Assembly: GCA_009667805.1 (NCBI GenBank)
Contig: CM019066.1
Coordinates: 3,162,001 to 3,226,000, forward strand
DNA from: Leptobrachium leishanense
Taxonomy: Eukaryota; Chordata; Amphibia; Anura; Megophryidae
DNA length: 64,000 nt
Direction: 5' to 3'
The notes below the pieces were generated by a model. That model saw only the letters and a program-made list of their open reading frames with translations, did not search any database and was not told the origin of the DNA. Shown here piece after piece: positions 12,641 to 23,353 of the stretch. The translations under genes and the position numbers were made by a program. Within the stretch, counting starts at the first letter, position 1; each line of letters begins with the position of its first letter.

Positions 12641-13439
12641 ATAGACTGGATTGCAAAGAAGAGGTGGGACAGGAGAGGTGCTGCCAGGTTTTGTAGCAGC
12701 AAGAACAGCTCTAGCATGGGTCCTTTTGATAGAAAGGTGCATTCATTCACGTTTTATTTTATGCTTATAAACCCCAGCATATGTTTTCATTTGACCATCG
12801 GAAAAGAAGACGGATCTCATTTTCAAAGACCTGGGAAAGAAGCCATTCTCAAGGCATAATGCGAATAAATAAAAGCGCCAATGCATCCTCCAATGGGGGA
12901 ATTCAAGAGGTGCGGACGAAAAAGTAATACATATCAAATCGAGTGACGTTATTGTGGCTGTAAAAAAAAACGAAGGTATGAAATGATAGATAACAATGAA
13001 TTAATTTAACATTTCAAATAGTAATTCGTTATTAATACTATATTTTAAAATGTGTAAGAAAGTGGTGTTAGAATATAATTTGTTCTTCTTCCTCGAGGCT
13101 GAATTGTCAGTTTACAAGAGGCGAAAACACTAGTAGGTGAGTCAGGACCCAACAAATCACACACCACTGAGCGACACTTTCTCACATGACACATTTGACA
13201 ATTCCTTAAGAAATAATATGAAGGCTTGTCATTATCCATAACTTGGCCTTAAAGCATCTATTTTGATAATCAGTTTAAACCCTAAGTATTTTTGGGGGGG
13301 TTTGGCCACTGGCAAGTGTTAAAGGGGATTCCTTGGCAGAATAGGGTCTCAAGGGTTCATGTTATTATGATGACTTTTGTTTCATGATATCAAAGGGTTA
13401 AACACAAATTGGTAGTTTTGTTATTTCTTCTATATTCAT
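12641..13439. other. No feature seen
   Basis: AT-rich; no convincing frame or repeat. Confidence 0.35.
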
Positions 13440-13570
13440 TATTTATTACTTTGTATTTCTGTAACGACTGTAAAATGTTAATGTTCTTGAATCCAGGACA
13501 TACTTGAAAACGAGAGAAATCTCAATGTATCCTTCCTGGTAAAATACTTTGCAAATAAATAATAAATAAA
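13440..13570 (+). mobile_element. LINE 3'-UTR tail
   Basis: Matches the tail of the LINE at 20,190-20,311: TTGTATTTCTGTAACGACTG, then CAGGACATACTTGAAAACG, ATCTCAATGTATCCTTCCTG, and AAATACTTTGCAAATAAATA. It extends beyond the SINE-shared part, so it derives from the LINE itself. Confidence 0.8.
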
Positions 13571-14160
13571 TTTTACACATTCTAAATCTGTACATGGTCA
13601 GAATAAATGTTTAGGTAAAGCATTTTCTCTACTTTACATTCTTCTAAATTCAAGGCACCATTGTTTGCAGGACTGGACACTGGATGACTAAGGTCAGTAT
13701 GTAGTATTTTGAAATGTAAGTATTTCTAGATTTAAGGCTGAGGTCACTCGAGCGCGGAGGGAACATCCGAGAAAATGGAAGTTCTTTCTGCTCAGATGCC
13801 CGTGTGGCCACCTCGCTGAGTGCACGTTAGTGCACTCAGCCCTACAAAATTTGAGCTTCCTATAGAGAATCGGGCTTTGTAGACCCATCCAACATCCACT
13901 GTACCTTTTTGACAGGGAGGGTTTCAACACATCCAGTGTAATATGCAATACTATTACGCACGTTACACCGTGTGTCCCTCCCAATCGAGCCGTCATAACG
14001 CTGCGACAGACGCTGGTAGGAGGGGTCACTATGGATGCACTCTACGGGAGGTTTGATGTTCATGAAGTTGCTGGTACTTCAAGTAAGAAAATGTCTCATG
14101 TATTTGCCTCAATAAAAATAAATAGTTACCGACTCGTTCATGTGGTAAAGCAAAAAGGAT
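13571..14160. other. No feature seen
   Basis: No recognised homology; short unsupported frames only. Confidence 0.3.
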
Positions 14161-14250
14161 TTCATCCACAGTGACCAAAGGACAACATTTTGGCACAGTG
14201 GTCTTTGTCAAGACTTGACAAAGACCACTGCATCGAAACGTTGTCCTTCG
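14161..14250. repeat. Palindrome with 17-bp perfect arms
   Basis: CAGTGGTCTTTGTCAAG (14,196-14,212) and its exact reverse complement (14,214-14,230) flank one base. Pairing extends outward imperfectly to AAGGACAAC / GTTGTCCTT. One outer arm carries the CGAAACGTTG word that also occurs near 29,805. Confidence 0.85.
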
Positions 14251-14510
14251 CTATGTGGAGGACTGACTATTCCTATATGGTTTTGCATCCGTACTTGTCA
14301 CACCTGCTTCTGCTGGGAACCTAACCTGGATGCAGGTTCCAAAGTAAGTTGGTACAGAGCAAAGGAGCAGACATTAGGTTGGCATAGAGTAGGACCTGCC
14401 GACGATGGGGTACATTGACATTGTGGCTGTCCTTATGCAATATGTGATCACATCTTGTAACCAAATCTCCGTCTTTTGTTTCAACACGTTAGGTGTTTTT
14501 TTTTTTTTTT

Positions 14511-14702
14511 GAGAAAGGATTTTACCAGGAAGTATACATTGAGACTTCTCTTGTTTTCAAGTATGTCCTGGGTGGCGAGTATGTACCTTTAGGTGTCTCG
14601 CCCAAGGACACTTACTGGAGAGGTGCTCGTCCGGGATCAAACCCATGTCTCCACAGGCTCTCTCCACGTAGAGCAGTGATGTTACCTCTACTCCACCCAG
14701 CC
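14511..14702 (-). mobile_element. tRNA-derived SINE
   Basis: The minus strand begins GGCTGGGTGGAGTAGAGG, continues with a GGTTTGATCCC box B and CTTGGGCGAGACACC, and ends in CTTCCTGGTAAAATCC at 14,511 next to a poly-T run. An (AT)n tract follows at 14,715-14,733. Confidence 0.85.
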
Positions 14703-14733
14703 ATATTTTTATTTATATATATATATATATATC

Positions 14734-15045
14734 TTTTGCCTATATTGTAATGGTGTGCCCTGAATTTTCTGTATATTGTATGTTATACCCACTGGTCACT
14801 AAGGAGCAACCATAAGAGAAGCATGTTCAGGTAATTGCAGCCATTCTGGTTTTGATCATAGTATGACAGAGTTAGGCAGATTATTCCTCAATACATATTT
14901 CGCACGGCAACTGGTAACTATTAAGCTGCCGAAGATGACCCAAAAAGTATTTAATATGAACATTGAGCTAGATTCACTGTTAATGTTACACTCAAGCCGT
15001 GTGTTCTCAAGGGAGTTGCATTCCTAAAAAAGCAGAATTCACTAA
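14734..15045. other. No feature seen
   Basis: Unique-looking DNA. Confidence 0.3.
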
Positions 15046-15225
15046 CAGGGTTATTCAGAGAGCGTGAAAAGCAGGAGAATGACTGGAGAATGAAAAATTC
15101 TAGGTCGAAATAGCCGATTTGGAAAGTGAGCTGAAAGGGAGAATTTTTCTGGTTTGGCTATTTTGACCTAAAATTTTTCATTCTCCAGTCATTCTCCTGC
15201 TTTTCACGCTCTCTGAATAACCCTG
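15046..15225. mobile_element. Family D foldback MITE with TAA duplication
   Basis: Full palindrome with termini CAGGGTTATTCAGAGAGCG and CGCTCTCTGAATAACCCTG, flanked by TAA on both sides (15,043-15,045 and 15,226-15,228). Confidence 0.92.
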
Positions 15226-15450
15226 TAAGATTCATTAAGGGGTATATTCATTAATTATCTTTTTACATTGACATAACAGTAGATTAAGTCCAGCAATCGT
15301 CAGGAATCAACTACAGCCAAAATCTGGTGAATTAATGGTTTAGCGAACCGTCACCAGAGTTAGGTGTGATATGTTCCTACCCTAGTTACTTGGTGTAGTG
15401 CTCCACATAGGTTTCATAGTTATATAACTGAATAGAACAACGTTGGTCGT

Positions 15451-16385
15451 TAGATATGTGCATTTTGTTTTGAATCGCAAGTCGGATGAAATTTACCAAT
15501 TCGTATTTCGAAGCACTTCAGAAATAATAAATTGGTTCAGTCCGAAATGGAATGAAAATGAAACAGAATACAGCTAAATTATTCTGTTTTTACAAAACAA
15601 TTCTTTATTCCGTTTCACTTGTTTCAGAGTTTCAGCACCGCGTCCCTCTCCATTGGCCGTGGTGCTGAATCTGTTGTACTCAGCACCACAGGCCATGGAC
15701 AGCACCATTGTGCCGTTTGGTGCTATTCCGTGACAGTGAAATTACCTGTAGACAAGTAACGGTTACTCTATTCAGAGAATGCCGAACAGCACCAAAATGT
15801 CAGTGAAATGCCCTAGTTTTCGGTGGTTCGATTGACAGGTTTAAATAGGCAAATCCCCTAGGTTTCAATGTAAAAAATCCCCATTTTTTTATTAAATATT
15901 TATTCAACCATTTATTCTTTTCATTTGCAGCAAAAAGCCTTTTTATTCCTTGATTTTTTTTTAGTATTTTTTTCCTAATTATTTTAAAATGACAAGTCAT
16001 TTTTTTCTTTCCATAACGCAGCATTTTTTTCTTTGTTTCACTCTGGCTGTGTTCAGAGGTTACTGTCCTTGGTGTTGAAACATATTTCAGCACCAAGGAC
16101 GGTGGGATCTTTTGCACTGCAGCCCCGCGGAGCTGCTGTCCTTGGTACTGAGACATATTTCAGCACCAAGGACAGGGGGATTAAGTAATTAATAAATCTG
16201 TTTCACATTCCAAAATAGATGTAAAAAAACCAAAATAACTAAGAAAAATTAAATAACGAAGCAATATGAATTAACAAATCGATCCAAAATACGAATCATG
16301 GTAACATAGCGAACGCACCGAAATAAACTAAAAAACAACGAATCAATCTGAAACTAAACACATTTTTTCATTGTGCACATGTCTA
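15451..16385. mobile_element. hAT-like non-autonomous element, perfect 8-bp TSD
   Basis: Begins TAGATATGTGCATTTTG and ends GTGCACATGTCTA. TTGGTCGT lies on both sides (15,443-15,450 and 16,386-16,393), the 8-bp duplication typical of hAT transposons. The ends are rich in TTCG/CGAA words. The interior includes a family C-like segment (about 15,700-15,900) and hairpins built on TTTCAGCACCAAGGAC. No transposase is present. Confidence 0.88.
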
Positions 16386-16844
16386 TTGGTCGTCATTCTT
16401 TTCAGGAACTTTGCCTGCAGATGTAGGATTTTTGTCCAGGAATGGCAGGGCAGCTGGTAACATTTACGAGTTGAGTTGTTGGAGTTGACAGGTCATTCGA
16501 TGATGTTGACGGCCCCACTGGAATCAATCCCAATATGTGTAATCTGTAAAAGATAAACCAATAAATGAACAATGCAATTACATTATTTTATTCTTTTACA
16601 TGTTTTAGTAATTTTGTGCATAGGATTTTTATACCATTTTATCCTACTTCTATGTAGGAGGGCCAGAAAGCCTGGGGTGTGCGATGCTGCCATGCGGCCT
16701 TTAGGCCCGCCGGCTGCAAGGATTGCATAGACTGACTGCGGTGTTAAGGGGTTAAGATAAAAAAAGTTCAACTAAAAATGTTTGGTTGTGAAAGGGTTAT
16801 TAATATACATAGGTGATGATTCAATGACTTTGAAAAGTTCTCAA
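16386..16844. other. No feature seen
   Basis: No recognised element; a GC-rich patch at 16,670-16,760 ends in GGGGTTAAG. Confidence 0.3.
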
Positions 16845-17385
16845 TAGGGATGTGCATGGCTGAAAAATTCGCTTTGTTTAGTTTTGTTTCGTCACATTTT
16901 TAAATAATTTCGTTTTCAGAATCTCGTAACTAATTTCGTTTAGTTTCAGATCGATTTGTAATTTTGAATTGATTCAAATTTCATATATCAATTCGATAGT
17001 TGATATCAATTCGAATTTTGGATCATTAATAAAACCTCAATTGATAAATTTTGCTGTTAAAAGAAAAGCTAGGGTTAAATTGTAAGCTGTGTCACAGATT
17101 TAGTATTTGAGTAAAATTAAACAGTGAAACAAAATTAATTTGTTTCAAAAGGTCCTTCGCTGACTATTACTTGTATTGTAAGTTAAGATCAATTCGATAG
17201 TTGATATCAATTTGATAGTTGATATCAAATTAAATAGTCCAGTGTAAAATGAAATAAATTCGTTATATACCGCTTCGTTTCGAATTCGTATCGTATCGAT
17301 TCGTTATTCGGAAGTACTTCCGAACTACGAATTATCAAATTTCATTCCAAATTCCGATTTTTTCTGAAACGAATGCACATCTCTA
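16845..17385. mobile_element. hAT-like non-autonomous element, 541 bp
   Basis: Left end TAGGGATGTGCAT, right end ATGCACATCTCTA. Flanks are GTTCTCAA and GTTCCCAA, an 8-bp duplication with one change. The interior is AT-rich with repeated GATATCAATTCG words. Confidence 0.88.
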
Positions 17386-18317
17386 GTTCCCAATAACAGT
17401 CTACACTCACATGAAGCCTTGCAGTAAACCTACAAGTAGCTTGAAAGACAGACTTCCTCGCCAAGACACGGCATCCTGCCAAGAGAAACCAGGCGGTTCG
17501 GATGACATACACCCCAGCTATGTAAAAATCAGCAATAACTGCCACAATAATCACTGAAGTATTTTCTTTCAGAAGTAATAATTTGTGAACATATCCACAG
17601 GTTTGAAAATGTGTTATATATTTACATTAAGCTGGAAGAAAAAATTGATTTTAATATAGAAATGGATGGACATAAAAACAACAGACAGATCAACTGCGGC
17701 ATATAAAAAAATTCCCGTACAATAGTATGTAATGCAGCCGTTCTGTTTCCTCCAACAATATCAGCGCAGGACAGTTTTATTTATTAGGCTGCTGTTAAAA
17801 AGTACCTTATTTTCTTTACATTTCGATATGTAGCTCAAGGGACAGATGTGTCAGGCAGGCATGAGTAACCACAAGAGGACAGCAGGACAGATGTCAAGAA
17901 ACATTTTTTTTAAAGGCTGCCAAACAACCTGCATAGTGCACATATGCTTCGGTATGCACAGCCAAATGTATCACAGCCAAGTCAACATAATGCCGAATGA
18001 GCAACGCCTCCAATCCTTGAATTAGCACAAAAGTACTTTCTGTATATAACCTTTCCAAACACAACCATATATATTATTCCTGACCCACACAATTTGTTAC
18101 ATTTCGTGATGGCAAAAGACTTAAGCGGGTTACGCAGTTCAAGGAAGGGAGGAATTGTTGAATGATTTTGTGGCTTTCCTGAATTTATCAGGAGCTACAA
18201 CAATTTTATTTTGTCAAATCTTAAGACATCTCGGACAAAACCTTTATGGAAATGCTTAGTATTGAGCCTACCCTTCATTTTACAAAACATGTGGTTAAAG
18301 AAGGAAATGGCATGTAT
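17386..18317. other. No feature seen
   Basis: AT-rich unique-looking sequence, no supported gene. Confidence 0.35.
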
Positions 18318-18341
18318 TAGAGGTGTGCATTCATTTCTTAA

Positions 18342-19484
18342 CCCTTTCGCTGCTGAGGCTTTTCCCGCCCCTGTGCTGAGCTCATTTTTACCGGTTTTGC
18401 TCATCATGTTTAAACGCGTTTTGAAGGCTTATTTTAATACATGACCCAGACATATTATATATCGTTCTTTCCGGCAGACTGTGCAGATTCATAATATGTC
18501 ATTATTATATGTATACGTCATGTCCTGTCTGTATAATATAATAAAAAATGCAATAAAATATGAATTTTCAATAATTTACAACGTGTAAAGTGTTTTTTTT
18601 TTCACATTTTAACATGCGAGCAATTGCGGTTATATTTTGTATGGGGTGCGCTTGTTAAAAAAATTAGAGATGGGGTCTCGTTACAATTTGTTTGGGGGGA
18701 AAATTACTAGATTTTTAACAAATGCACCGCATACAAAAATCGTTAGTGCAGCATCATTGTTCACATTATAATTGAAATGGGAACAATATTGCTGCATAAC
18801 AAAACAAAAAATACAAAAAACCTTGTTTTTTTTACATAATTGTGTTTAAATATTTTTTTATTTTGAATTTTTTTACAAGGCCATGCTATGGCCGATCCAA
18901 CAGTACCAAACATTAACCCCTAGCTGCCACGGATCGGGAGATAGGGGGTTCATTGGAACCCCCTATCTCCACCATTGGTGGCAGTTAGGGGATAACTCCA
19001 GCAATGGCGTCATCGCGCTATGCACAATGACGCCAGTCATCAGGGGGCATTCCCGGAAGCTTGGCCGACATACAAGATGTAGGCCAGCTCCGGGAGAGGA
19101 TCACGATTCGGCGCTTTTCGGCGCCGAATTGTGATCCGGCCCCCCAGGGGTTAAAGGCAGGCATGGTTTGGAAGGGCAGGCTGTGCCCTTCCAAACCGTG
19201 CCTGCCTTCAGCCGCAGGACCCCGGCGATCGGGAGGGAGAGCCCCCTCCCTTTCAGGCACCTCCTCGTACTCGCGGAGGGGGCACCTAAAATAGATGTCA
19301 TCGCGCCGCCGCGATGACATCTATTGGTGCCAGCGGCGGTCCCAGGTGCTGGGCTGACATCGAAGATGTCAGCCCACACCAGGGGGCACAGCGATCGGCC
19401 GGAATCGTGCCGATCACTGGCCGCAAAGGGAGGATGCGCTCAGCGCGTCCTCTGCACCCAACGGTACCTACAGCAGCGAAATGG
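18342..19484. mobile_element. TTAA-flanked hairpin-array element, copy 1
   Basis: CCCTTTCGCTGCTGAGG at the left pairs with CAGCAGCGAAATGG at the right, and TTAA sits on both sides (18,338-18,341 and 19,485-19,488). The right half is a chain of separate palindromes: 18,937-18,970 (15-bp arms, loop of 4), 19,005-19,035 (9), 19,098-19,137 (17, one mismatch), 19,156-19,206 (23, one mismatch), 19,290-19,325 (16, perfect, loop CCGC), 19,351-19,375 (11, perfect) and about 19,432-19,454. The left half is AT-rich with weaker foldbacks. TTAA target and CCCTTT start resemble piggyBac-type ends, but there is no transposase, so the assignment is inferred. Copy 2 at 42,712 lies in the opposite orientation. 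Confidence 0.85.
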
Positions 19485-19525
19485 TTAATGAATTGCAATT
19501 CATTTGAAAATTCGTCAATTCGTAT

Positions 19526-20311
19526 TTCGGAAGCACTGCAATTCTGGAATAACCTCCCAGATGCCATCAAATCTTCCCCCAGTCTAAAGTCACTCAAGAG
19601 CTCCCTATTAGCATATCTCAATACGGAATGCACCTGTAAACACGTAACATAGTGAATATATACAGAATGCACCTGTAAACATGTAACATAGTGACTATAT
19701 ACAGAATGCACCTGTAAACATGTAACATAGTGACTATATACAGAATGCACCTGTAAACATGTAACATAGTGACTATATACAGAATGCACCTGTAAACATG
19801 TAACATAGTGACTATATACAGAATGCACCTGTAAACATGTAACATAGTGACTATATACAGAATGCACCTGCAAACACGTAACATAGTGACTATATACAGA
19901 ATGCGCCTGTAAACATGTAACATAGTGACTATATACAGAATGCACCTGTAAACATGTAACATAGTGACTATATACAGAATGCACCTGTAAACATGTAACA
20001 TAGTGACTATATACAGAATGCACCTGTAAACATGTAACATAGTGACTATATACAGAATGCACCTGTAAACATGTTACATAGTGACTATATACAGAATGCA
20101 CCTGTAAACATGTAACATAGTGACTATATTTCTTACATATTTATTTTCTGTTAATCTGTATATTTGTTTTTGTGTTAATATCTTGCATTTTACTATTTTG
20201 TATTTCTGTAACAATTCAATGTTCTTGAACCCAGGAGATACTTGAAAATGAGAGAAATCTCAATGTATCCTTCCTGGTAAAATACTTTATAAATACATAA
20301 ATAAATAAATA
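19526..20311 (+). pseudogene. L2-like LINE 3' end with minisatellite in its 3' UTR
   Basis: The frame through about 19,534-19,650 encodes ALQFWNNLPDAIK then LKSLKSSLLAYLNTE, the style of the extreme C-terminus of an L2/jockey-group reverse transcriptase (the L2 at 56.2 kb has LWNALPRTV at the same place). A 39-bp tandem array follows (19,628-20,127), then a 3' UTR with TTGTATTTCTGTAAC, CTTGAAAATGAGAG and a CTTTATAAATACATAAATAA tail. The tail is shared with the SINE described elsewhere. The copy is 5'-truncated and encodes nothing functional. A second copy, inverted, is at 30,155-31,800. Confidence 0.8.
19628..20127 (+). repeat. 39-bp minisatellite, about 13 units
   Basis: The unit starts CACCTGTAAACATGTAACAT and ends GACTATATACAGAATG; adjacent units differ at 0-3 positions. 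Since 39 is a multiple of 3 and the unit has no stop in several frames, long artefactual 13-residue-repeat frames arise. Confidence 0.97.
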
Positions 20312-20448
20312 ACAGCAGAATTAGATTTATTGAGGCTTTATTTAGTGATCTGAAATTTGAATCGATATCAATTATCGAATCGATTCCAACAAACATTACA
20401 TACATGTCAGTCCTAAAGCAAACAACATTATTTATTTCCTTTTTTATT

Positions 20449-20580
20449 TTGAGAAAGTATTTTACCAGGAAGGAGACATTGAGATTTCTCTTGTTTTCAA
20501 GTATGTCCTGGGCGGCGAGTATGTACCGTTAGGTGTCTTGCCCAAGGACACTTACTGGTGCTCTTGCCGGGATCGAACAA
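20449..20580 (-). mobile_element. tRNA-derived SINE, 5'-truncated
   Basis: Minus-strand SINE from the box B region (GGTTCGATCCC-like: GTTCGATCCCGGC) through CTTGGGCAAGACACC to CTTCCTGGTAAAATAC. It is cut at 20,580, exactly where the next element begins. Confidence 0.8.
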
Positions 20581-21080
20581 CTCTCACTATTAATGCATTG
20601 TATAATGGGGGTGCAGTTATACAGATCTTTGCATGTGAGCAGTCCGCAGCTTTTTAAGCGCCTGCATTGTAATTTTGCTTTAAAATGGGGGCGCTAGGGA
20701 GAAAACTGCGGGTGCAGTTTTTTCTCCCTAGCGTCCCCGTTTTATCGCAAACAATGTAATGTAGCCCCTAGTGTTTCCATCCTATGTCCATTTATCTCGT
20801 TCCCTTTGGTTATTGTAAAGCGCTGCGGAAACTGATATGGCCCTATATAAATGATGACGATAATAATAATAATCGTGAATTATCACAAAACCCGTTTTCC
20901 ACATGTAAAGAAGAGAGGAGGAGGACTGAATTGAGATTACAATCTAAGAGGTGCAGAGTAAATACACAAAAGTTGTGGATGAATTGAAAGGATTTCAAGT
21001 TGGACAATATGGGATGCGAGTGCTCACATGCAAAGATCTGTATAACTGCACCCCAATACACAATGCATTAATAGTGAGAG
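20581..21080. mobile_element. MITE with about 60-bp inverted arms
   Basis: CTCTCACTATTAATGCATTG at 20,581 onward is repeated inverted up to 21,080; the arms (20,581-20,641 and 21,020-21,080) match at nearly every base. Inside are a strong hairpin at about 20,683-20,745 (GGCGCTAGGGAGAAAACTG with its complement) and an L2-like tail at 20,793-20,873 (TTGTAAAGCGCTGCGGAAAC). Confidence 0.8.
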
Positions 21081-21599
21081 ACAGTGAAGTTATTTATCAT
21101 TTTTGTACCTTTGAAAATAGATCAGACATGTTATGTTTCTAAACCTTAGATTCACTTTCAAAATAATCTTGATTTCATATTCTCCCTGTTTCAGGTAATC
21201 ATGTCACTTTATTTGCCACGTTGTGAAACGCTATGACACCAATGGAAACATATGCAGACATGTCATCACAAACATATGGCTACAGCTTCTAAAATTTAAT
21301 ACATAAACCTAGACATTAATTATATATGTTTTATAATTAAACTGACAAGATTTTTATCTGGAAAAATAAATATTGGGAGATGTTAATTTAAAGGGACGGT
21401 CTAGACACTGTGACCAGTTGTCATGCCACCAGATCTACGAGCCAGAAGACCCGTGCGTGCTCTGCCAGGTTCTGATTATTAGTCACCCATTCTGAATGGG
21501 ATTGCGCCGCTCTTGCCTTTCAAGTTCGCTTGCCTAAAAGTGTGGGCCATTTCCAACAGGGCCTTTGAATTACGTGTTTATTCCATGGTGGACAGGCAT
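21081..21599. other. No feature seen
   Basis: AT-rich then neutral sequence without recognised homology. Confidence 0.3.
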
Positions 21600-21889
21600 G
21601 TACTAGCCATCAGGACTACCAGGAGAGTTCCAGTGCCTCAGTTGGCTGATTTTACCGGCCGCCTACCTGGGCCTGGTGGCCGTCTGAGCTTCATGCTACC
21701 CTAGGCCGGATGGCTGCCTGAGACTCTCCCGGGCTAGGCTGCGGCCTGTGCCTACCAGTCGCCTGGGGCTTGCACAGTATGTCTGGCCTCCTGAGGCTCG
21801 CCTAGCCCAGCCTGCTGCCTGAGGCTTGACTAGTTCGGCCTGCTGCCTGGGCCTGCCAGCAGCGTGGGGCTCTCCTGGGCCTGCCTTTT
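21600..21889. repeat. Degenerate GC-rich repeat of CCTGCTGCCTGAGG words
   Basis: Variants of GCCTGCTGCCTGAGGCTTG and CTGGGCCTGCC recur irregularly every 40-60 bp. They are too diverged for a clean unit length. Confidence 0.6.
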
Positions 21890-22390
21890 CTTAAAAATAA
21901 ATTTAAAGACCATTTATCCTTTTTTCTTTTGCAAAAAGCATTTTTATCTTGTAATTTTTTAAAGATCTTTTTGTAATTTTTTGGACATTTTTGTTATTTA
22001 TTTTTAAAAGACTTTTTAATTTTGTAACAGATCTTTTGATTATTTATAAAAGGTGCTTTTTAATTATTTAGACACATTTTTATTGATTTAAGCTCTTATT
22101 AGGAAAATAGGAGACTTTTTTTAGAAAAATTTCAGTTCAGAGGAATTTTCCGATGCCAATTCGGCTCAGTTCAGCGGTTATTGGCACAATTCGGCTCAGT
22201 TCAGCGGTTATTGGCACAATTTGGCGGTTTTCACTGACATCTGATAACTGCTTCGACGACTCCAAAATACGGTGAACATTCACTAAATAGCATATTCACC
22301 GTATTTTCAGAGAAATGGAATCACCAGAAGAGAGCCGAAAAGCGGCAAAACGCTTAGCACAGAAATTGGCGGTCGGAAATTAGGGATCAG
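21890..22390. mobile_element. Family C element, left part missing
   Basis: Matches the centre and right half of the 1933-2709 element: T-tract centre, then TTCGGCTCAGTTCAG (repeated at 22,161 and 22,192), CATTCACTAAATAGC and GAGAAATGGAATCACC. The right terminus is diverged. Confidence 0.65.
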
Positions 22391-23353
22391 TCTGCATAGT
22401 CTTCTAGGGTAAGGTTGACAGACAGACACTGGAAATGCTTTTAACAAGACTTTATTTGTTCAATGAAACATGCACATGCAGTTCAAAATAAAATTAAACA
22501 ACAATTAAACAACTCCAAATTAAAACAAATCCTTGCTCTCACCAGAGCACTAACTAAACAGTCAATCCCTGACTCACACGGGATGGCTAACTCCATTTAC
22601 CAGTAAAACAAACCGCTTATGACATGGAAACACATATATACCTTTCAGTCTTTTCAACTTGAAAGTTCTGTCCTCTCTTGTTCATCACCAGAAAAGGAAG
22701 ACCCAGACCATGAGCAGTTCCTGCTCTGAACTTTTAAACAGCATTTTTTCCTCAAATAACCTTAGGTGTGCCTTGAGTAATCCCACACCTGCAGAGCTGC
22801 CTGCTGGGAAATGTAGTTCACCCATGTAGTGGGTACAGGCTATGCAGAATCCTAGGTCCCAAATACCTGCCTTCCACAACCACACCTCTGACACAGTCAC
22901 ATAACGTAAAATATGTTTTCATTTCACTAAATGCCAAAAAATCCAAACAAAATCTTTAGCTCCAGGTCTATAGAGATCTTAATCCAGCCCTGCGTGTTTG
23001 CATAATCGGAGTAGGGATGATTTTTTTGTCCCAGTACAGCCCTGATGGTGGACCCTGTGCTTCCTTGGCCACCTGTGTTGTGAATCTGTTTACCCAGGTA
23101 CCTCACTCCAAAGTTCCTCGTTCTCAGGTTCACCTGTCAGTTCTCAAGTTCCTCACTCTCAAACTTCTAGTTCTCAAAGTCTCCAGTATCTTCAGCATGC
23201 CCAAACTCCTGTGCTTCCAGCGTGCCCACAGCCTCTTGTGTCTTCAGAGTGCCCAGTCTACTAAACCCTGTGACCTGTATTACCTGCTCGACGTGTTTCA
23301 CCTGCCTTTTGTTAATAAAGCCCCTGGTGTCAATAAAAACCGTGGGTTGTGAG
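22391..23353. other. Unassigned; LTR-like stretch at 23,000-23,353
   Basis: CCTGTGCTTCCAGCGTGCCC and related phrases, followed by two polyadenylation-like signals (TTAATAAAGCC at about 23,311 and TCAATAAAAAC at about 23,331), look like the R-U5 part of an LTR. No boundaries could be fixed. Confidence 0.3.

Larger units (their letters stand above)
18318..20410. mobile_element. hAT-like host element split by two insertions
   Basis: TAGAGGTGTGCATTCATTTC at 18,318 matches the hAT-like left end seen at 16,845. After the hairpin-array insert, the same style resumes (TTGAAAATTCGTCAATTCG, 19,503-19,521). After the LINE insert, more TTCGAATCGAT-like sequence lies at 20,345-20,390. The right terminus and its 8-bp duplication could not be placed, so the extent is inferred. 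Confidence 0.5.

Noticed and set aside
19298..20101. 267-residue frame with a 13-residue repeat, and a similar one at 31,037-31,848
   Set aside because: The 39-bp unit is a multiple of three without stops in several frames on both strands; composition and overlap in multiple frames show no coding.
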